A DNA stretch of 61,468 nucleotides from an uncultured Lachnospiraceae bacterium (GCA_947629565.1 CANREG010000007.1:1-61468); one strand, 5' to 3'; positions 1 through 8,587 are shown, numbered from the stretch's first letter. The notes: generated from the sequence alone by a model not told the origin. Numbers and translations: made by a program.

Positions 1-11
1 CGCGCCGGGAA

Positions 12-175
12 GGGGTGGCTGGGAAACATTTGCAGCCCCTTTGAAAACGCCGGTACTTGCGAAGGCCCTATTATAAATCTACTGTTTTGCATATAATTAA
101 CAGGGCCTTCGCTTATGTACCGCTGCGTTTTCAACAGAGCGCAAGCGTGGCTGCAAAATGTTTGCCCAGCACCCC
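12..175. repeat. Large imperfect palindrome (hairpin-forming intergenic repeat)
   Basis: The left arm (12-69) and right arm (102-175) are reverse complements with several small bulges, separated by an AT-rich loop at 70-101. Matching blocks include GGGGTG at the outer tip, AAACATTT, GCAGCC, TTGAAAACGC, CGGTAC and GCGAAGGCCCT next to the loop. No convincing coding sequence overlaps it. The size and form resemble a clostridial palindromic repeat or MITE-like element, but no target-site duplication can be established from one copy. Confidence 0.75.
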
Positions 176-334
176 AAACCCGGCGCTCAGACACTTCTTT
201 GCGCGTGCAATATGCAGGAGAGCCCGGCAGCGGATTTCTAAAAAACCGCGTGTCGGGAAAATTGGGAAAAGGATTACCTGGGGCGGTAATTCACTTATAT
301 TCCTGCGGATAATAGAAAGAAAGCAGCCCTCGTT
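176..334. other. Non-coding stretch downstream of the GH5 gene with one small hairpin
   Basis: No supported gene is present. One hairpin pairs 223-233 with 246-257 (one wobble, one bulge) around an A-rich loop. Neither side has a clear T-tract, so I cannot call it an intrinsic terminator for the GH5 gene that ends at 335. Confidence 0.4.
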
Positions 335-1852
335 TTATTGGGAGAATTGGGTAAGGAACCAGGTTCCGGTTTCGGAGAAGTCCTCTTTGGAAAAGCCGCC
401 GGTTTTGGTGACGGAAGGCTTTAGGAGGGAAGACTGCTCGTCTTTGTTGCTTAGGTTCCATGCAAAATAGCTTAAATGATATTCGTTGATTAAGTCCATC
501 CATTTATCGGCTTCGTCATAGTTGATGGAACCGTTTCCGGAAGCCTCGCAGATGCTGCACTCGCTGATTATCACAGGAAGGCCCTTATCCCTCGCCGTCT
601 TTACCTTGTTGCGGATATCGTCCTTGTGGGTGGAGGCGTAAAAGTGGGCGGCATATATAATGTTGCTCTGTCCTGTAATCTGGTTGTCTGCGGCAATATC
701 CACATCCTGGGACCAGTTGGGCGTTCCCACAATGATTAAAGCGTCCTTGTCGTTCTTGCGGATTATGGGAATGATTTTCTCCGCATAGGCTTTGACCGTC
801 TCCCAGGTTGTGCCGCCGTTCGGCTCGTTGCAGATTTCATAGATTACATTGTCGTTGTCTGCATATTTTTTGGAAACCTTTTCAAAAAAGGTCTTTGCCT
901 GCTCCTGATACTGGGTAGGATCATTGTCGCTTAAGATGTGCCAGTCCACAATGGCGTAAAGGCCGAGGTTGGTACAGGCGTTGACTCCGGTGTCCAGCAA
1001 TGCTTCTAGCTGCTCCGGATTACCGCCGCTGCAATATCCGCTGTTATCCGCCGTATACATAGCAAGCCGGATGGCGTTGACGCCGAAGCCTGCCAGAGAA
1101 GAAAACGCCTCCTCATTGACATAATCGGGGAACCAGTTAATGCCATGGGTAGAAACGCCTTTTAACTGGAACACTTTGCCGTCCTTATCCACAATATCCG
1201 TTCCCTTTACCGAAAGCGCGCCATGGTTGGCTACCGGCGTGCCGGAGGTATCCTTTGCCGCTACTTCCTTCTGCTCGGCATCGGGATTTATCTCCTCTTC
1301 GGTTTCTTCCTGCTTTTCCTCCGTACTATTTCCTGCTCCGCCGCCTAATGCGTAATCCTTTCCGCCAATAGTCAGGGTTCCGGATTCCGGAGTAAAGGCT
1401 TCGCTGGTATCCATAATAAAGCCGAGGGTAATCTCGCCTCCGGCGGGGATTTCTTTATTGTAATCCACCGGCGTAATGGTAAGCGTTGTTCCCTCAATGG
1501 CGTAGGTACCGTTCCAGCTGCTTTCCAGCTTCGCCCCTTCCGGCACCGGCAGGGTGATTTTCCAGTCGCTTCCTGCGCTTTCTGTCTGGTTCTTAATGAT
1601 TCCGTCAAACTGGGCGCACTTCATTCCATTGTTTTCCCAGCTGTTATTGCTGGTAAGCGTAAAGACAAATTCCTCCGAAGACGCCTGCTCCTGCGTTTCC
1701 TCACTGGCTGGCTCCACGGCAGTCGTCTCCGCCTGGGTGTCGGCGGCAGTCTGCTTTTCTTGCTGTTCCTCCTGCTTTCCGCAGCCAGTCAGCAAACCGA
1801 TTAAGCACAATAGTAAAATCGTATTTTTTATGGAAAATTTATGTATTTTCAT
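335..1852 (-). CDS. GH5 endo-glucanase lipoprotein with an N-terminal CBM2-like domain
   Basis: This looks like a cell-surface glycoside hydrolase acting on beta-1,4-glucan such as cellulose. The 505-residue protein starts with a lipoprotein signal peptide (lipobox LLTGC, Cys24) and a Glu/Thr-rich spacer. Residues about 63-170 form a beta-rich, Trp-containing domain resembling CBM2. A Glu-rich linker follows, then a GH5 TIM barrel from about 207 to 500. Catalytic residues are visible as Glu343 in ICNEPNG (acid/base) and Glu431 in IISECS (nucleophile), with His404-Phe-Tyr between them. A strong AGGAGG ribosome site precedes the ATG. It is monocistronic here. The GH5 call is firm; cellulose versus another beta-glucan as substrate is inferred. 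Confidence 0.9.
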   Translation of the reverse strand: MKIHKFSIKNTILLLCLIGLLTGCGKQEEQQEKQTAADTQAETTAVEPASEETQEQASSEEFVFTLTSNNSWENNGMKCAQFDGIIKNQTESAGSDWKITLPVPEGAKLESSWNGTYAIEGTTLTITPVDYNKEIPAGGEITLGFIMDTSEAFTPESGTLTIGGKDYALGGGAGNSTEEKQEETEEEINPDAEQKEVAAKDTSGTPVANHGALSVKGTDIVDKDGKVFQLKGVSTHGINWFPDYVNEEAFSSLAGFGVNAIRLAMYTADNSGYCSGGNPEQLEALLDTGVNACTNLGLYAIVDWHILSDNDPTQYQEQAKTFFEKVSKKYADNDNVIYEICNEPNGGTTWETVKAYAEKIIPIIRKNDKDALIIVGTPNWSQDVDIAADNQITGQSNIIYAAHFYASTHKDDIRNKVKTARDKGLPVIISECSICEASGNGSINYDEADKWMDLINEYHLSYFAWNLSNKDEQSSLLKPSVTKTGGFSKEDFSETGTWFLTQFSQ

Positions 1853-1965
1853 CTTGTACCTCCTTCACAACGCTTTTGCTGAAATTATACTTAATTTTTC
1901 TATATTTTTCAATTCCTGATAAGACTTTCTAGTTTATTTTTTTCCCTGCTTCAAATAATATTCTT

Positions 1966-1983
1966 ACAACATGAAAATGTTGT
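1966..1983. promoter_or_regulatory. Short inverted repeat upstream of the spore protein gene
   Basis: ACAACAT and ATGTTGT flank a GAAA loop, 37 bases before the spore-protein start. It could be an operator or an RNA hairpin. I could not fit a convincing sigma-G promoter, although CATATA at 1986-1991 is a possible -10. Confidence 0.35.
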
Positions 1984-2019
1984 TTCATATAGACACTATG
2001 GAAAAAGGAGGCGAATATC

Positions 2020-2211
2020 ATGAGTAGTAAGACAAAGAAGGAAGCGCAGGGCGCTTTGGACAAGTTCAAGTATGAGGTTGCCAGCGAGATTGGCGTACCT
2101 TTAAAAAATGGTTACAATGGTGACCTGACCTCTTATCAGAACGGTTCTGTCGGCGGCTACATGGTGAAGAAAATGATTGAGGCCCAGGAACGCGAAATGA
2201 GCGGAAAGTAA
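2020..2211 (+). CDS. Alpha/beta-type small acid-soluble spore protein
   Basis: The 63-residue protein coats and protects DNA in dormant spores. It carries both hallmark segments of the family: KYEVASEIGV (residues about 18-27), which contains the germination-protease cleavage region, and GSVGGYMVKKMIEAQE near the C-terminus. Length is typical. A strong ribosome site (AAGGAGG) precedes the ATG. It is transcribed alone, against its neighbours, and ends at a good hairpin. It is the clearest single sign that the organism sporulates. Expression is expected in the forespore under sigma-G by family knowledge; the promoter itself could not be assigned. Confidence 0.95.
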   Translation: MSSKTKKEAQGALDKFKYEVASEIGVPLKNGYNGDLTSYQNGSVGGYMVKKMIEAQEREMSGK

Positions 2212-2245
2212 TTTTCACAGCTTTTTAAACCACAGAGGAAATGAG

Positions 2246-2286
2246 AATATTCCCAAAGGAGCTGCAACGCCTCCCTTGGGAATATT
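2246..2286 (+). terminator. Hairpin terminator after the spore protein gene
   Basis: A 16-base stem (2246-2261 with 2271-2286, one wobble) with a 9-base loop follows the spore protein stop by about 35 bases and is followed by TTCC. The stem is long; the T-tract is short. Confidence 0.65.
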
Positions 2287-2317
2287 TTCCATGTAAGGAT
2301 TATTTGCAAACTGCTGG

Positions 2318-2413
2318 TTTCCATATAAAATGATAAGCCAGAACCTGTTGCCTTCCCGCTTCTGCCAAAACTTCATTTGTTTCCATATAAAATGATAAGC
2401 TAAGACCTATGCC
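2318..2413. repeat. Two imperfect direct repeats downstream of recG
   Basis: A block beginning GTTTCCATATAAAATG and continuing through GATAAGC occurs near 2318 and again near 2379, followed in both copies by similar bases (AGAACCTGTTGCC versus AGACCTATGCC). The period is about 62 bases. The second GATAAGC (2394-2400) can pair with GCTTATC at 2414-2420, overlapping the recG stop. On the minus strand this hairpin is followed by ATTTTATA and may serve as the recG terminator. Confidence 0.6.
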
Positions 2414-2418
2414 GCTTA

Positions 2419-4437
2419 TCACAACTGGATATTGTAAATTTCCGTACCGGACACCAGCGTATCGAGAGGGAAACCGGATTTTTCCAGCTTATCCACCGCA
2501 TCATGGGCAGTCTTTAGCATATCCGCATTGCAATAAATGTCGCCCAGTTGAAAATACATATCCCCGCTCTGCCTTACCCCGAAGAAATCGCCCGGCCCCC
2601 GGAGTTTTAAATCCTCACCGGCAATGTAAAAACCGTCATTGGATTTATTGAGCACCTCCAGACGGTCCAAAGCCTCCTTCCGGTCCGTTCCGCAAAGCAT
2701 AATGCAATAGGACTGGGCGTCTCCACGGCCTACCCGGCCCCTTAGCTGATGAAGCTGGGCCAAGCCGAACTTCTCCGCATTTTCAATCATCATGACAGTG
2801 GCATTGGGGTTATTGATTCCCACCTCGACAACCGTTGTGGACACCAGAATATGGATATTCCCATCGGCAAACTCCTGCATAATCCGGTTCTTCTCCTCCG
2901 CCGACATTTTTCCATGAAGGCAGGCAATATTTACACTGCCGGGAAAAATATCCACAAGACTTTCGCGGTATTCCACCACATTTTCCGCCTCCACATTATC
3001 GCTGGCCTCCACCATGGGACAGATCACATACACCTGATGCCCCTGTTGTATCTGCTCCAACATAAATTTGTAGGCAGTCGGCCTGTATTTCGGGCCCACC
3101 ACGCAATTCTTAATGGGTTTGCGGGACGCCGGCATATCCTTGATGACCGAAATATCCAAATCCCCATACAAAATGATTGCCAGTGTTCTTGGAATCGGAG
3201 TTGCGCTCATTACCAGCACATGGGGTTCTTCCCCTTTCCCCGAAAGCCGTTCCCGCTGCCGCACGCCGAACCGGTGCTGCTCGTCCGTGATGACCAAAGC
3301 GAGATTTTGATAGCTTACCTTATCCTGAATCAGTGCATGGGTGCCGATTACTATATCAATGTCTCCGGCTGCTAAGGCGTTATATATCCGCCGCTTTTCT
3401 GCCGCCCTTGTGGAGCCTGTCAGCACTTCCACACGGACGCCGAAGGGCTCCATATCCTTTGCAATTCCTTCATAGTGCTGCATGGCAAGCACCTCGGTGG
3501 GCGCCATCAGCGCCGCCTGATAACCGTTTGCCACCGCCGCCAACATAGCCATCTCCGCCACCACCGTCTTACCGGAGCCCACATCCCCCTGTACCAGCCG
3601 GTTCATTACCGTATGGCCGGACAAATCTGCCTGAATCTCCCGAAAGGCGTCCTGCTGCCCTTTTGTCAACGAAAAAGGCAGATTATGGACAAATTTCTCC
3701 ACGGCCCCAAAATCCTGAAGCACAAAATGATTTTCCGCCCGGACCGTCTGCTCCCTGATTAGCCGCATATGTACCAGAAACCAGAAAAACTCATCAAAGA
3801 CCAGACGGTTGCGGCAATCAATCAGCCTGTCAAAGCCCTCCGGAAAATGAGTTCCCTTAACGGCCTGCGCTAACGGCATCAGCCCACAGTCCTCCCTGAC
3901 CTGCTCCGGCACTTTATCCTCTAATTCCGGCAGCAGGGATAAGGCTGCCCGGACCGTTTTTGACACTACCTTATTGCTCAGTCCCTCTGTCAGCGGATAC
4001 ACCGGCTGTAAGGAGGAAAGCAGTCTTTGATACTGCTCCTTCGTATAATATTCCGGATGCTCCATAACAAGCTGGCGGTTTCTTACCGATAACACGCCCA
4101 CAAAAATAAAGGTCTGTCCGACATGAAAAACCTTTTTTAAAAAGGGGGAATTAAACCAGGTAAGCTTAACCGTTCCAGTCCCGTCCTTTACCTGACAGGT
4201 CACAAGCGTCAGGCTCCTTATCTTCCGGACGTCCACATAGGACTGAATGGAAGCCTCAATCGCCACCCGGCTTCCCGTCTCCGCCTCCCGGATGTCCACC
4301 GGCTCCGCATAGCTTAGATAATTTCTCGGATAAAATTTTAGCAAATCTTCAATGGTATATACATTTTTCTTTGCAAAGAGGGTGGCCGTTTTCTGGCCCA
4401 CCCCCTTAAGTGACATAATAGAATCTGTAATCTTCAT
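2419..4437 (-). CDS. recG: ATP-dependent DNA helicase RecG
   Basis: RecG is a superfamily 2 helicase that remodels stalled forks and Holliday junctions. The 672-residue length is typical. The wedge/OB domain spans about 45-150. Walker A GDVGSGKT is at 284-291 and the DEQH box at 385-388, followed by motif III SATPIPRT and the C-terminal helicase lobe with the QLRGRVGRG arginine motif. The gene starts 8 bases after the fakA stop, in a fakA-recG arrangement common in Firmicutes. No odd residues were seen. Confidence 0.97.
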   Translation of the reverse strand: MKITDSIMSLKGVGQKTATLFAKKNVYTIEDLLKFYPRNYLSYAEPVDIREAETGSRVAIEASIQSYVDVRKIRSLTLVTCQVKDGTGTVKLTWFNSPFLKKVFHVGQTFIFVGVLSVRNRQLVMEHPEYYTKEQYQRLLSSLQPVYPLTEGLSNKVVSKTVRAALSLLPELEDKVPEQVREDCGLMPLAQAVKGTHFPEGFDRLIDCRNRLVFDEFFWFLVHMRLIREQTVRAENHFVLQDFGAVEKFVHNLPFSLTKGQQDAFREIQADLSGHTVMNRLVQGDVGSGKTVVAEMAMLAAVANGYQAALMAPTEVLAMQHYEGIAKDMEPFGVRVEVLTGSTRAAEKRRIYNALAAGDIDIVIGTHALIQDKVSYQNLALVITDEQHRFGVRQRERLSGKGEEPHVLVMSATPIPRTLAIILYGDLDISVIKDMPASRKPIKNCVVGPKYRPTAYKFMLEQIQQGHQVYVICPMVEASDNVEAENVVEYRESLVDIFPGSVNIACLHGKMSAEEKNRIMQEFADGNIHILVSTTVVEVGINNPNATVMMIENAEKFGLAQLHQLRGRVGRGDAQSYCIMLCGTDRKEALDRLEVLNKSNDGFYIAGEDLKLRGPGDFFGVRQSGDMYFQLGDIYCNADMLKTAHDAVDKLEKSGFPLDTLVSGTEIYNIQL

Positions 4438-4445
4438 CCTTATTC

Positions 4446-6188
4446 CTATTCCACAGACATGATATAATAGTAGATGGGCTGACCGCCATAATTTAACTCC
4501 ACATCGCAGTCCTCATAGACGCTTTTCACATAATCCGCTAATTCCTTCGCATCCTCTTCCTTTACGTCTGCTCCGTAATATATGCTGATTAATTCGCTGT
4601 CTTCATCTACCATTTCCTTTAGCAGTTCCTTCGTTGTCTCAGCCAAATCCGCAGATACCGCTTTTATGCCCTCGTCGTCGATACCCATAATATCTCCGGC
4701 GTTAATGCTCTTTCCGTCAATGCTGGTATCCCGTACCGCATAAGTCACCTGGCCGGTCTTCACCCTGCCCATATCTTTCTTCATGGCTTCCAGATTTTCT
4801 TCCCCGTTCTTAGAGGCGTCAAAACTGATTAACGCCGCCACGCCCTGCGGCGCAGTCGTAGAGGGAACCACAACAATCTCTTTATCCTCCGTCATGGACT
4901 GGGCCTGATTTGCCGCCAAAATGATATTCTTATTATTAGGAAGGATATAAATGGTATTAGCGTCCACCCTGTCAATGGCGTTTAACATATCCTCCGTACT
5001 GGGATTCATGGTCTGTCCGCCTTCAATCAGGTAATCCACGCCTAAGTCCTTAAAGATATCGTTCATGCCCTCCCCGACAGAAACGGAAATAAATCCGTAT
5101 TCCCGGCGGGCCGCCGGTTCCTTCACCTTGGGCTGCTTTTCTTTCTCCCGCTCCTTCGCCTGAATTTCCGCCATTTTCTCGGCCTCCATAATGACCTTCT
5201 CCCTGTGTTCCTCCCGCATATTGTCAACCTTCATGCTGGTCAGGGATCCATAGGACAGACCCCGCTCAAAAGCCAGTCCCGGATGATTGGTGTGGACATG
5301 CACCTTGACAATCTGGTCGTCAGAAACCACAACTAAGGAATCCCCTATTGATTCGAGATAAGACTTAAACTCCTTTTCGATCTGATGGTTATATTCCTTT
5401 TCAATCATAATGATAAATTCCGTACAATAACCGTACTTAATATGGGAAGTGTCAATCTCCTTCCGGTCTATGCCGGCAGAATTGGTAAGCTTTAATCCGG
5501 AGGCGTCGGGCGCCGGCGCCCCATGGGACTCCCCTGGCATAAACCCGTCTGAAAAATCATAAGCCACCTTACCGGTTAAGGCATCATAAGCGCCCTCTAA
5601 TATAGTCATCAGACCTTCTCCGCCGGAATCCACCACCCCGGCTTCCTTCAATACCGGAAGCATCTCCGGCGTCTGGTTCAATACGTTCCTTCCATAGGCT
5701 AACACCTCTGTGGCAAAATCCACTAAACTTTTATCTGAGGTGCCAAGCTCCATGGCCTTATCCGCCATGCCCTTCGCCACCGTCAGAATAGTGCCCTCCT
5801 TCGGTTTCATTACCGCTTTATAGGCCGTTGCCACCGCCCGGTTAAAGGCATTGGCAATATCCTTGGTGCTCACTTCCTTCTTTCCTTCTAACTCCTTGCA
5901 AAAGCCCCGGATTAACTGGGATAAAATGACGCCGGAATTTCCCCTGGCCCCACGCAGGGAGCCGGTGGACATGGCCTTAGTCACATTCTCAAAATCCGGC
6001 TTCTTAATCGCCGCCACTTCCTTAGCTGCCGCTGTAATCGTAAGCGTCATATTGGTTCCCGTATCACCGTCGGGCACCGGAAACACATTCAGCTCGTTGA
6101 TATAATCCTTTTTCTCCTCTATTCGCTTCGCCCCTGCCAAAAAGGCGTATTGCAGACTTTCTGCCTTTACACTGATTACCTGATCCAT
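4446..6188 (-). CDS. fakA: Fatty acid kinase FakA / DAK2-domain protein (YloV)
   Basis: FakA is the kinase subunit that phosphorylates fatty acids bound to FakB (DegV family), feeding exogenous fatty acids into phospholipid synthesis. The N-terminal DAK2 domain shows the nucleotide/metal motif FPVPDGDTGTNM at 36-47 and RGARGNSGVI. The central and C-terminal domains match the full YloV architecture at 580 residues. The gene sits directly after the Asp23-family gene (8-base gap) and before recG, the usual yloU-yloV-recG order. No FakB is in the window. Confidence 0.93.
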   Translation of the reverse strand: MDQVISVKAESLQYAFLAGAKRIEEKKDYINELNVFPVPDGDTGTNMTLTITAAAKEVAAIKKPDFENVTKAMSTGSLRGARGNSGVILSQLIRGFCKELEGKKEVSTKDIANAFNRAVATAYKAVMKPKEGTILTVAKGMADKAMELGTSDKSLVDFATEVLAYGRNVLNQTPEMLPVLKEAGVVDSGGEGLMTILEGAYDALTGKVAYDFSDGFMPGESHGAPAPDASGLKLTNSAGIDRKEIDTSHIKYGYCTEFIIMIEKEYNHQIEKEFKSYLESIGDSLVVVSDDQIVKVHVHTNHPGLAFERGLSYGSLTSMKVDNMREEHREKVIMEAEKMAEIQAKEREKEKQPKVKEPAARREYGFISVSVGEGMNDIFKDLGVDYLIEGGQTMNPSTEDMLNAIDRVDANTIYILPNNKNIILAANQAQSMTEDKEIVVVPSTTAPQGVAALISFDASKNGEENLEAMKKDMGRVKTGQVTYAVRDTSIDGKSINAGDIMGIDDEGIKAVSADLAETTKELLKEMVDEDSELISIYYGADVKEEDAKELADYVKSVYEDCDVELNYGGQPIYYYIMSVE

Positions 6189-6196
6189 AACTCCTC

Positions 6197-6556
6197 CTAA
6201 TCGATGACGCGTACGCCCTCCACAAATACATTAATATTAGCAACCTGCATTCCGGTAAATTCCTCTACCTTATAGCGCACCGTCGACATCAGATTCTCTG
6301 CCACAGTGGAAATGCTGACGCCATAAGACACAATAATATGGAAATCAATGGATATTTCATTATCCTCGGACACGACTACATTAACGCCCTTTGATACGCT
6401 GTCACCCCTAAGCAGCTTCACCAGCCCGTCCTTCATGCTGACGGTCGCCATTCCCACAATGCCAAAGCACTCAATGGCAGCTAGTCCTGCATACTGGGCA
6501 ATTACTTCACTTTCAATAATGACATCACCGTTGCCGGTGGATACCTCTATCTTCAT
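6197..6556 (-). CDS. Asp23/Gls24 family envelope protein (YloU-like)
   Basis: A 119-residue Asp23/Gls24-family protein. The core VIAQYAGLAAIECFGIVGM and the later VSYGVSISTVAENL region are characteristic. The family is associated with the cell envelope and stress responses, but its molecular activity is not settled. Being first in the operon with fakA and recG suggests a link to membrane lipid status. It starts about 150 bases from rpmB, which is transcribed divergently. Confidence 0.92.
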   Translation of the reverse strand: MKIEVSTGNGDVIIESEVIAQYAGLAAIECFGIVGMATVSMKDGLVKLLRGDSVSKGVNVVVSEDNEISIDFHIIVSYGVSISTVAENLMSTVRYKVEEFTGMQVANINVFVEGVRVID

Positions 6557-6636
6557 ACCGATCCCTCCATCTCATTTTTTAATACAGATTATACAATGAA
6601 AAGCCAAAAAAAGGAATAACTTTTTAAAATTAATGC

Positions 6637-6665
6637 TTGCATTCTACTATCACTTCTGTTAAAAT
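6637..6665 (+). promoter_or_regulatory. Sigma-A type promoter of rpmB
   Basis: TTGCAT (6637-6642) and TAAAAT (6660-6665) are separated by 17 bases, giving a transcription start near 6672, about 40 bases before the chosen rpmB start. Confidence 0.65.
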
Positions 6666-6713
6666 TGACGTGTTGCAAACCGATAGGTTAATATATTCAA
6701 GGAGGTGCAGGTC

Positions 6714-6899
6714 GTGGCAAAGTGCGCAGTATGTGATAAAGGCGCTCATTTTGGAATCAAGGTGAGCCATTCTCATAGAAGATCCAACAAGATGTGGAAG
6801 TCAAACATTAAGAAGGTCAAAGCCAATATCAACGGTACGCCTAAGAGAATTTATGTGTGTACTTCTTGTTTGAGATCCGGTAAGATTGAGAGAGCCTAG
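6714..6899 (+). CDS. rpmB: 50S ribosomal protein L28, zinc-binding form
   Basis: A 61-residue L28 of the large ribosomal subunit. I chose the GTG at 6714, giving MAKCAVCDKG, because the GGAGG at 6701-6705 sits 8 bases before it. The upstream GTG at 6705 overlaps the ribosome site and is unlikely. Two CxxC pairs (CAVC near the start and CTSC near residue 50) identify the zinc-ribbon version. SHSHRRSNKMW is the conserved rRNA-binding segment. Transcribed alone from its own promoter and ended by a strong hairpin. Confidence 0.96.
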   Translation: MAKCAVCDKGAHFGIKVSHSHRRSNKMWKSNIKKVKANINGTPKRIYVCTSCLRSGKIERA

Positions 6900-6909
6900 G
6901 TAATGAGAA

Positions 6910-6937
6910 AGGGAACCGTAAAGGTTCTCTTTTTTTA
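6910..6937 (+). terminator. Intrinsic terminator of rpmB
   Basis: AGGGAACC (6910-6917) pairs with GGTTCTCT (6923-6930, one wobble) and is followed by seven T at 6931-6937. Confidence 0.9.
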
Positions 6938-6948
6938 TCCTGTTTTTG

Positions 6949-7104
6949 TCAGCAACGGCAAAACAGCAGATAAGCAATCGCCAAAGACACAACCAATACC
7001 AGAAAATTCAAAAAACCTTCCAGGAAATAATCCACAATCATCCCCACGCTAAACCAAAAGAAAGCAAAACCCCATACCCGCTTCATAGCTTTTCTCACTC
7101 TCAT
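6949..7104 (-). CDS. Small two-helix membrane protein (51 aa), unknown function
   Basis: A short open frame encodes 51 residues starting MRVRKAMKRVWGFAFFW. A basic start is followed by two hydrophobic stretches (about 10-25 and 30-48) separated by a turn with DYFLEG, and the protein ends CRC. The codons look coding and the topology is a membrane hairpin with a positive N-terminus. The ribosome site is weak, and Met7 at 7086 is an alternative start. It lies between rpmB and the gerW gene on the same strand as gerW. I do not recognise a family. Confidence 0.5.
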   Translation of the reverse strand: MRVRKAMKRVWGFAFFWFSVGMIVDYFLEGFLNFLVLVVSLAIAYLLFCRC

Positions 7105-7197
7105 ATCCTGCTATAAAACAGTATATTCAGTTCTGCTTCCTTTTGTGCCTATTTTCTTTTATATATTTTCCATCGGATTTTAATTAGTGTCGTTTCT

Positions 7198-7590
7198 TTA
7201 TTCCGCCGTCAGGATATCCGACACTGCGGCGTCCACCTCCGGAGAGGACTCCTCCTGCGAATCCTTCTTCTGGAACCGGTCAATTAAATCCGGAACCATA
7301 TCTAATACCTTCGTCACCGTATCCTGATTCTTCACATTCACCAGACGAATCTGATCATTCTTAATCACCAGTACTGCGCTGGCCGTCATCTTGCCGCCCA
7401 AGCCGCCTGCTCCGTTATTCTTATTCTCATTGGAAAATGCGCCGGCTGCCACGCCGAAGCTTACATCCACCAAAGGCAGGATAATGGTATCCCCGATGGT
7501 GGTGGGTTCTCCAACCACCGTTTTGGTCGTGAGGAACTTGTCCATTCCCTGAAATAAAGAACTCACTGTCGTCGTAAAATCATTTGCCAT
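7198..7590 (-). CDS. gerW: GerW family sporulation protein (YtfJ)
   Basis: This 130-residue protein matches GerW/YtfJ. It has the conserved KTVVGEPTTIGDTIILPLVDVSFG-type segment, a Gly/Ala-rich stretch (GAGGLGGKMTA), and VLVIKNDQIRLV. YtfJ is a forespore-expressed protein needed for proper spore germination in Bacillus. It sits directly downstream of the DUF2953 gene (13-base gap), the same ytfI-ytfJ pairing as in Bacillus, which suggests an inner spore membrane role for both. Confidence 0.93.
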   Translation of the reverse strand: MANDFTTTVSSLFQGMDKFLTTKTVVGEPTTIGDTIILPLVDVSFGVAAGAFSNENKNNGAGGLGGKMTASAVLVIKNDQIRLVNVKNQDTVTKVLDMVPDLIDRFQKKDSQEESSPEVDAAVSDILTAE

Positions 7591-7603
7591 GTTTCTTTCC
7601 CTC

Positions 7604-8587
7604 CTATGCTTCTATAATAGTTTGCACTTTCTTTGTTACTTTTATAAGATTTTTATTAAATATCACCTTTAATACCAGCTTTACCACAGGAAACAGCCGG
7701 ATTTTTCCGTCTCCCGACAAATTTCCCCGAAGGCATGCCTGTTCAAAATCCGGGGAGATGACCAGGTAATCGTCATACAGCGGCAGCGCTAAGGATAAAA
7801 GACCCAAAGCCTGCCCCGTTGCCGCCGGGTCCGACAATCCGAACTGCACATTTCCCTGTAAATGTCTGGGCTTAAGAATATTAAGCAGCACCCGGATATA
7901 GCTTATTGCATCCTTTTTGGCCACCGCAAACCGCGGGGAATGATAGACCTTTAAAAGAGCGTCCTTTTTCTTGCCAACATCTTTTAACTTTTCCAGAAAA
8001 TGATTCCATTTTTCCGAAAATGCCTTCCGCTTTTTACCGATTCTTGAGAACAGCGGTTCTTTCTCTTCCTCTGTCCTTCCGGACGAATCAGCGCGTCTTT
8101 TCTTTTTCTCTGTCCCTCCGGAAGAATCAACGCGTTCCTCCGCCCTGCCGGATATTCCCGATTTACCTCCGGTTTCTCCGTCTTCTCTGTATTTCGGTTC
8201 CTCTAAACCCTCGATTGTATCGTCAATCACGACGCCGGTAACCTTCTGCTTTGCCTTTTTATCCGGCGGTTTCTTTTTCTCCTGCCCTCCGTCATCAGAG
8301 GAGAAAAAACGCCGTCCAAGCCAGGATAGCTTCTTTCCCGTGTTAGTCAGGACCAATCCGCCTAAAAGCTTTACCATATATTCCGGTTTTTTGTCCCGGA
8401 ATCGGACTGTGGCTTTTAACAGCAACGGATTCCAGTTCACCACCGCCTCCCCATAAATCTCCTCTCCGCAGCTGCCGTCAAACCGGTAGTGAATGGGAAC
8501 TGTCAGCAAAACGACTGCCAGTAAAAGCAGAAGGCCCAAAACCGCCAGAATTACAATTCCAATTATCTTTAATACCGTTAGTATCAT
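7604..8587 (-). CDS. DUF2953 membrane protein (YtfI-like)
   Basis: The 327-residue protein has one N-terminal membrane helix (about 7-30). The family core follows (TVPIHYRFDGS, later WNPLLLKATVRF). A long charged Lys/Glu-rich insert spans about 95-200, and the conserved C-terminal part contains LLNILKPRHLQGNVQFGLSDPA. DUF2953 proteins accompany GerW in spore formers; their activity is unknown. The ATG overlaps the stop of the upstream gene by 4 bases, so translation is probably coupled. The poorly conserved insert is the only unusual part. Confidence 0.88.
   Translation of the reverse strand: MILTVLKIIGIVILAVLGLLLLLAVVLLTVPIHYRFDGSCGEEIYGEAVVNWNPLLLKATVRFRDKKPEYMVKLLGGLVLTNTGKKLSWLGRRFFSSDDGGQEKKKPPDKKAKQKVTGVVIDDTIEGLEEPKYREDGETGGKSGISGRAEERVDSSGGTEKKKRRADSSGRTEEEKEPLFSRIGKKRKAFSEKWNHFLEKLKDVGKKKDALLKVYHSPRFAVAKKDAISYIRVLLNILKPRHLQGNVQFGLSDPAATGQALGLLSLALPLYDDYLVISPDFEQACLRGNLSGDGKIRLFPVVKLVLKVIFNKNLIKVTKKVQTIIEA

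Noticed and set aside
57..470. Open frame of 137 codons on + across the palindrome and the GH5 3' end
   Set aside because: It runs through both palindrome arms and antisense to the GH5 catalytic domain, and has no recognisable protein features.
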